From the NCBI GenBank assembly GCA_036521995.1, contig DATDGR010000122.1, positions 1 to 14,055 on the forward strand: a stretch of 14,055 nucleotides of DNA, given 5' to 3'. Shown here piece after piece: positions 12,053 through 14,055 of the stretch. The DNA is from Gp13-AA77 sp036521995 (GTDB lineage Bacteria > Acidobacteriota > Terriglobia > UBA7540). Within the stretch, counting starts at the first letter, position 1; the number at the start of each line of letters is the position of its first letter. The notes under the pieces were generated by a model that saw only the letters and a list, made by a program, of their open reading frames with translations, made no database searches and had not been told where the DNA came from. Position numbers and translations under genes: made by a program.

Positions 12053-12092
12053 ATGGTATCACGGGCGACAAGTTACAACAAGTCACTTGTCG
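12053..12092 (-). promoter_or_regulatory. Candidate promoter with overlapping 8-bp inverted repeat
   Basis: Minus strand: TTGTTG (12081-12076), 17-nt spacer, TACCAT (12058-12053), about 60 nt before the GTG of the secreted hydrolase. An inverted repeat with arms CGACAAGT (12066-12073) and ACTTGTCG (12085-12092) and an 11-nt loop spans the -35 box, as an operator would. Both boxes are only partial matches. Confidence 0.35.
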
Positions 12093-12109
12093 GCAAAGTG
12101 TCGTTAGCA

Positions 12110-12600
12110 TGTGAAGTGTCCGGTCCAATGAGCAAGTGATCTGTCCGCTTGAGGCGGTCAAGGGGTAAGGCATTTTACCTAAGGAGGCAGAATGAGCAAA
12201 TACCCCCAGACCGCCGTGGAGCGGGCGATGAAGATCCAGGAAGTGATTTTGCGAGCCGTCGCGAAAAGGATCGCGTGGTGGCAAGCAGTGGAGATTCTGG
12301 AGATGACGGACCGCAGCTTGCGACGTTGGAAGAAGCGCTACGAAGAGCAGGGATACGACGGTTGGTTTGATCGGCGCCGAGGGAAGCCCAGTCCCAAGCG
12401 GGTGCCTTGGCAGCAGGAGGAAGTGTTGGGACTCTACCGCGAGAAGTACGCGGACCTGAACGGGCGCCATTTTCATGGGAAGTTGCGGGAAGAGCACGGG
12501 ATCAAGTTGAGCTACAGCTGGGTGAAGCTGGCGCTGCAAGGAGCCGGCTTGGTGAAGAAGGGAGGGAAGCGCGGGGTGCATCGCAAGCGCCGGCCGCGGG
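12110..12600 (+). mobile_element. 5' remnant of an ISNCY-type insertion sequence
   Basis: The element keeps the start of the transposase gene and its leader, including the AAGGAGG ribosome site at 12180-12186. The left end is uncertain; the sequence GAAGTGTCCGGTCC at about 12113 may be part of the terminal region. The right end is lost, because the sequence switches to gpmA at about 12590-12601 and no matching inverted repeat is found downstream. The copy is therefore immobile by itself. Confidence 0.6.
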
Positions 12601-12734
12601 GGCCAACGCGTCCTGATCACCGCCCACGGCAACAGCCTGCGTGCGCTCGTCAAGTACCTCGACAACATCCCCGATCAGGACATCGTGGAGCTGAATATCC
12701 CCACCGGCATGCCCCTGGTCTACGATCTGGATGA
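12192..12734 (+). pseudogene. Truncated ISNCY-family transposase, fused out of frame to gpmA
   Basis: Residues 1 to about 136 are the N-terminus of a transposase: MSKYPQTAVERAMKIQEVIL, then the helix-turn-helix WWQAVEILEMTDRSLRRWKKRYEEQGYDGWFDRRRGKPSPKRV, the LYREKYADLNGRHFHGKL region, LSYSWVKLALQGAGLV and GVHRKRRPR. In intact family members the DDE catalytic domain follows here (family knowledge). In this copy the DNA becomes gpmA sequence from about 12601, in a different frame. The last 44 or so residues of the open frame (GPTRPDHRPRQQ…) are thus meaningless and match the shadow frame of the intact gpmA. With no catalytic domain the product cannot transpose. At most it could be a DNA-binding fragment. 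The ATG 12192 is supported by AAGGAGG five bases upstream. Confidence 0.85.
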
Positions 12735-12831
12735 CGATCAGAGGCCCCTCAAGAGCTACTACCTCGGCGATCCCGAGCGCGTGAGGAAGGCCATGGAGGC
12801 CGTGGCCAGCCAGGGCAAAGCGAAGAAGTGA
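12601..12831 (+). pseudogene. 3' fragment of a phosphoglycerate mutase gene
   Basis: 231 nt matching 7978-8208 of the intact gpmA with 13 substitutions and no gaps (about 94% identity). It encodes the counterpart of residues 174-249 (GQRVLITAHGNSLRALVKYL…) and ends with the same TGA. It retains the second catalytic His (His182 equivalent) but lacks the phosphorylated His9 and Glu87, so it cannot be an active mutase. It has no start codon or ribosome site of its own. Of 12 changed codons, 8 are silent. The four amino-acid changes are Asn to Asp, Glu to Asp, Leu to Gln and Arg to Lys. Homology stops at the stop codon on the right and at the transposase junction on the left. Confidence 0.92.
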
Positions 12832-12971
12832 GACCTCGCAGCCACAGCAAATCGAAAACTGCGATTCCTTGTCCCCACTTAGACGGTGCAAAATTGGGCT
12901 GGCTCTGAGTAAACAACTGGTGTATAAACTAAACCATCTCAGGGTCGTCAACACAGGGTGGGACGAAGGTT

Positions 12972-13541
12972 ATGACTTCCGGCCAAGAGGTCACCCGTTT
13001 ACTCGCCGAGCTGAGAGACGGCAACCAACAGGCCCGGTCCGAACTTATAGCCCTCGTTTATAACGAGCTGCGCCGCATGGCGGCTCGCTATATGCGTAGC
13101 GAGCGCCCCGGTCACACCCTCCAAGCGACCGCCTTAGTGCACGAAGCTTATCTCCAAATATTCAAACAGCAGGATGTAAGCTGGCAGAATCGCGCTCACT
13201 TTCTTGCCGTGGCCGCCACCACGATGCGTTCCATCCTGATCGATCATGCCCGAGCCCGCAGCGCGGGCAAGCGCGGGGGCGGCCAGCCGAGGCTCTCATT
13301 GGAGGAATCGCTGGTCTTTACTGAAGGGCGGTCGGAAGAGCTGCTGGCGCTCGATGAGGCGCTCAAACAACTCGCTGAATTCGCGCCTCGCGAGAGCCAG
13401 ATCGTGGAGCTCCGTTACTTCGGCGGACTTTCAGTGGAGGAGACGGCAGAGGCGTTACAGGTCTCGCCAAGAACCGTCAAACGGGATTGGAGACGGGCGC
13501 AAGACTGGTTGTACGCCCAGATCAAGGGCCACCAAGAATGA
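12972..13541 (+). CDS. ECF sigma factor linked to a Ser/Thr kinase
   Basis: A 189-residue sigma factor. Region 2 lies at about 20-95 (LVYNELRRMAARYMRSERPGHTLQATALVHEAYLQI…HFLAVAATTMRSILIDHARAR). Region 4 lies at about 125-183 (LAEFAPRESQIVELRYFGGLSVEETAEALQVSPRTVKRDWRRAQDWL, a helix-turn-helix). The LQATALVHEAYL…RSILIDHARA pattern is that of the acidobacterial/planctomycete ECF subgroup usually encoded next to Ser/Thr kinases, unlike the anti-sigma-linked type at 2928. ATG 12972 has GAAGG a few bases upstream. The stop overlaps the ATG of the kinase gene (ATGA at 13538), which implies translational coupling. Control of sigma activity by that kinase is an inference from the known pairing. An AT-rich TATAAA at 12923-12928 could be a -10 box but lacks a good -35. 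Confidence 0.92.
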   Translation: MTSGQEVTRLLAELRDGNQQARSELIALVYNELRRMAARYMRSERPGHTLQATALVHEAYLQIFKQQDVSWQNRAHFLAVAATTMRSILIDHARARSAGKRGGGQPRLSLEESLVFTEGRSEELLALDEALKQLAEFAPRESQIVELRYFGGLSVEETAEALQVSPRTVKRDWRRAQDWLYAQIKGHQE

Positions 13542-14055
13542 CTCCGGAACGTTGGAGCCGAGTCAGCCCGATTTTTGACGCAGCGCTCGAGGTTGCGCCT
13601 CAGAACCGCGAAGCTTTCCTCGCAGAGGCCTGCGCGGGAGACGAAGATGTGCTCCTCGAAGTCAAACGCTTGCTTGCCGAGGACGAGCGCGCCGAGGGAT
13701 TTCTCGATCAACCGGTCATAGGGCCGCGAGCTCCAACTGAGGGATGCAATGGCAGTAACTCTGCCTCGCAAGCCACAAAGACAACTCTTGCCGGAAAGCT
13801 GATCCACGGCCGTTTCGCAATCCGAGCCAGGCTGGGCGCGGGCGGGATGGGCGAGGTGCTACTGGCCGAGGACATAAAGCTGAAGCGATGCGTAGCATTG
13901 AAGCGTGTCGCTCCCAAAATGCGATCTGACGAATGTTATCGCGAACGTCTCCTGCACGAAGCCCGGCGCGCTTCCGCAATCAACAACCCACACATCGCGC
14001 AGGTGTACGACGTCCTGGAAGAGGACGATGAAACATTCCTTCTTATGGAATATAT
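13538..14055 (+). CDS. Ser/Thr protein kinase, N-terminal part, runs off the window
   Basis: The frame opens at ATG 13538, overlapping the sigma stop by 4 nt, and stays open to the window end (172 complete codons). The first 60 or so residues (MTPERWSRVSPIFDAALEVA…REAFLAEACAGDEDVLLEVKRLLAEDE…FLDQP) form the short helical N-terminal extension typical of acidobacterial sigma-linked kinases. After a Ser/Thr-rich linker the kinase domain begins, with GRFAIRARLGAGGMGEVLLAED (glycine loop 99-107), Lys122 in VALKRV and the helix-C Glu at 141 (LHEARRASAI). The catalytic loop lies beyond the window. From family precedent, a transmembrane helix and TPR or WD40-type repeats probably follow. The product probably modulates the upstream ECF factor. 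Confidence 0.9.
   Translation, partial: MTPERWSRVSPIFDAALEVAPQNREAFLAEACAGDEDVLLEVKRLLAEDERAEGFLDQPVIGPRAPTEGCNGSNSASQATKTTLAGKLIHGRFAIRARLGAGGMGEVLLAEDIKLKRCVALKRVAPKMRSDECYRERLLHEARRASAINNPHIAQVYDVLEEDDETFLLMEY

Noticed and set aside
12003..12668. 221-residue minus-strand frame across the IS and the promoter region
   Set aside because: It covers the transposase gene antisense and continues through intergenic DNA. The Leu/Pro/His composition is typical of an antisense shadow.
12601..12734. A novel C-terminal domain on the transposase (Arg/Pro/His-rich tail)
   Set aside because: The tail is gpmA DNA read in the wrong frame. The intact gpmA gives nearly the same text in its own non-coding frame (RPDHRPRQQPACA), so it has no independent meaning.

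Overview
This looks like a chromosomal segment of an Acidobacteriota bacterium (inference). It is GC-rich. It carries Ser/Thr kinases with TPR sensor domains, an ECF sigma gene translationally coupled to a kinase, a gene of the 'HSTGP...GKAR...N..KHG' family, and small hairpin repeats of the '(T/G)AGCCC..GGGCT' kind. All of these are typical of Solibacter- or Koribacter-like genomes. No rRNA, tRNA or CRISPR array was seen.

Layout, left to right. (1) 166-886, minus strand: two tandem paralogous small membrane proteins, each with a strong Shine-Dalgarno. (2) 887-1784: a gene-free island made of several different hairpin repeats. (3) 1785-3494, minus strand: a compact operon of ECF sigma factor, zinc-finger anti-sigma factor and a three-helix membrane protein with a double zinc ribbon. 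(4) 4056-6943, plus strand: a large Ser/Thr kinase, one transmembrane helix and a C-terminal TPR sensor, broken by one frameshift between the DFG and APE motifs. (5) 7239-8208, plus strand: a probable 34-residue basic peptide and an intact gpmA-type phosphoglycerate mutase. (6) 8210-9086, minus strand: a STGP/KHG-family gene in two overlapping frames, convergent with gpmA and preceded by a good promoter. (7) 9584-11992, minus strand: a large secreted protein with a putative Ig domain and a glycoside-hydrolase-like barrel that seems to contain an inserted beta module. (8) 12110-12831, plus strand: the 5' remnant of an ISNCY-type insertion sequence joined directly to a 231-nt 3' fragment of a second gpmA gene. 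(9) 12972-14055, plus strand: another ECF sigma factor coupled by ATGA to a Ser/Thr kinase that runs off the window.

How the genes work together: most of the content is signal transduction, with two ECF systems using different control styles (membrane anti-sigma factor versus linked kinase) and a receptor-like TPR kinase. Housekeeping (gpmA) and secreted carbohydrate metabolism are interleaved with repeats and transposon scars. I do not see a multi-gene defence or biosynthetic system. The most unusual structure is the IS::gpmA chimera at 12192-12831. Its gpmA part differs from the intact local gpmA mainly at silent positions, so it probably derives from a separate, once functional gpmA copy.
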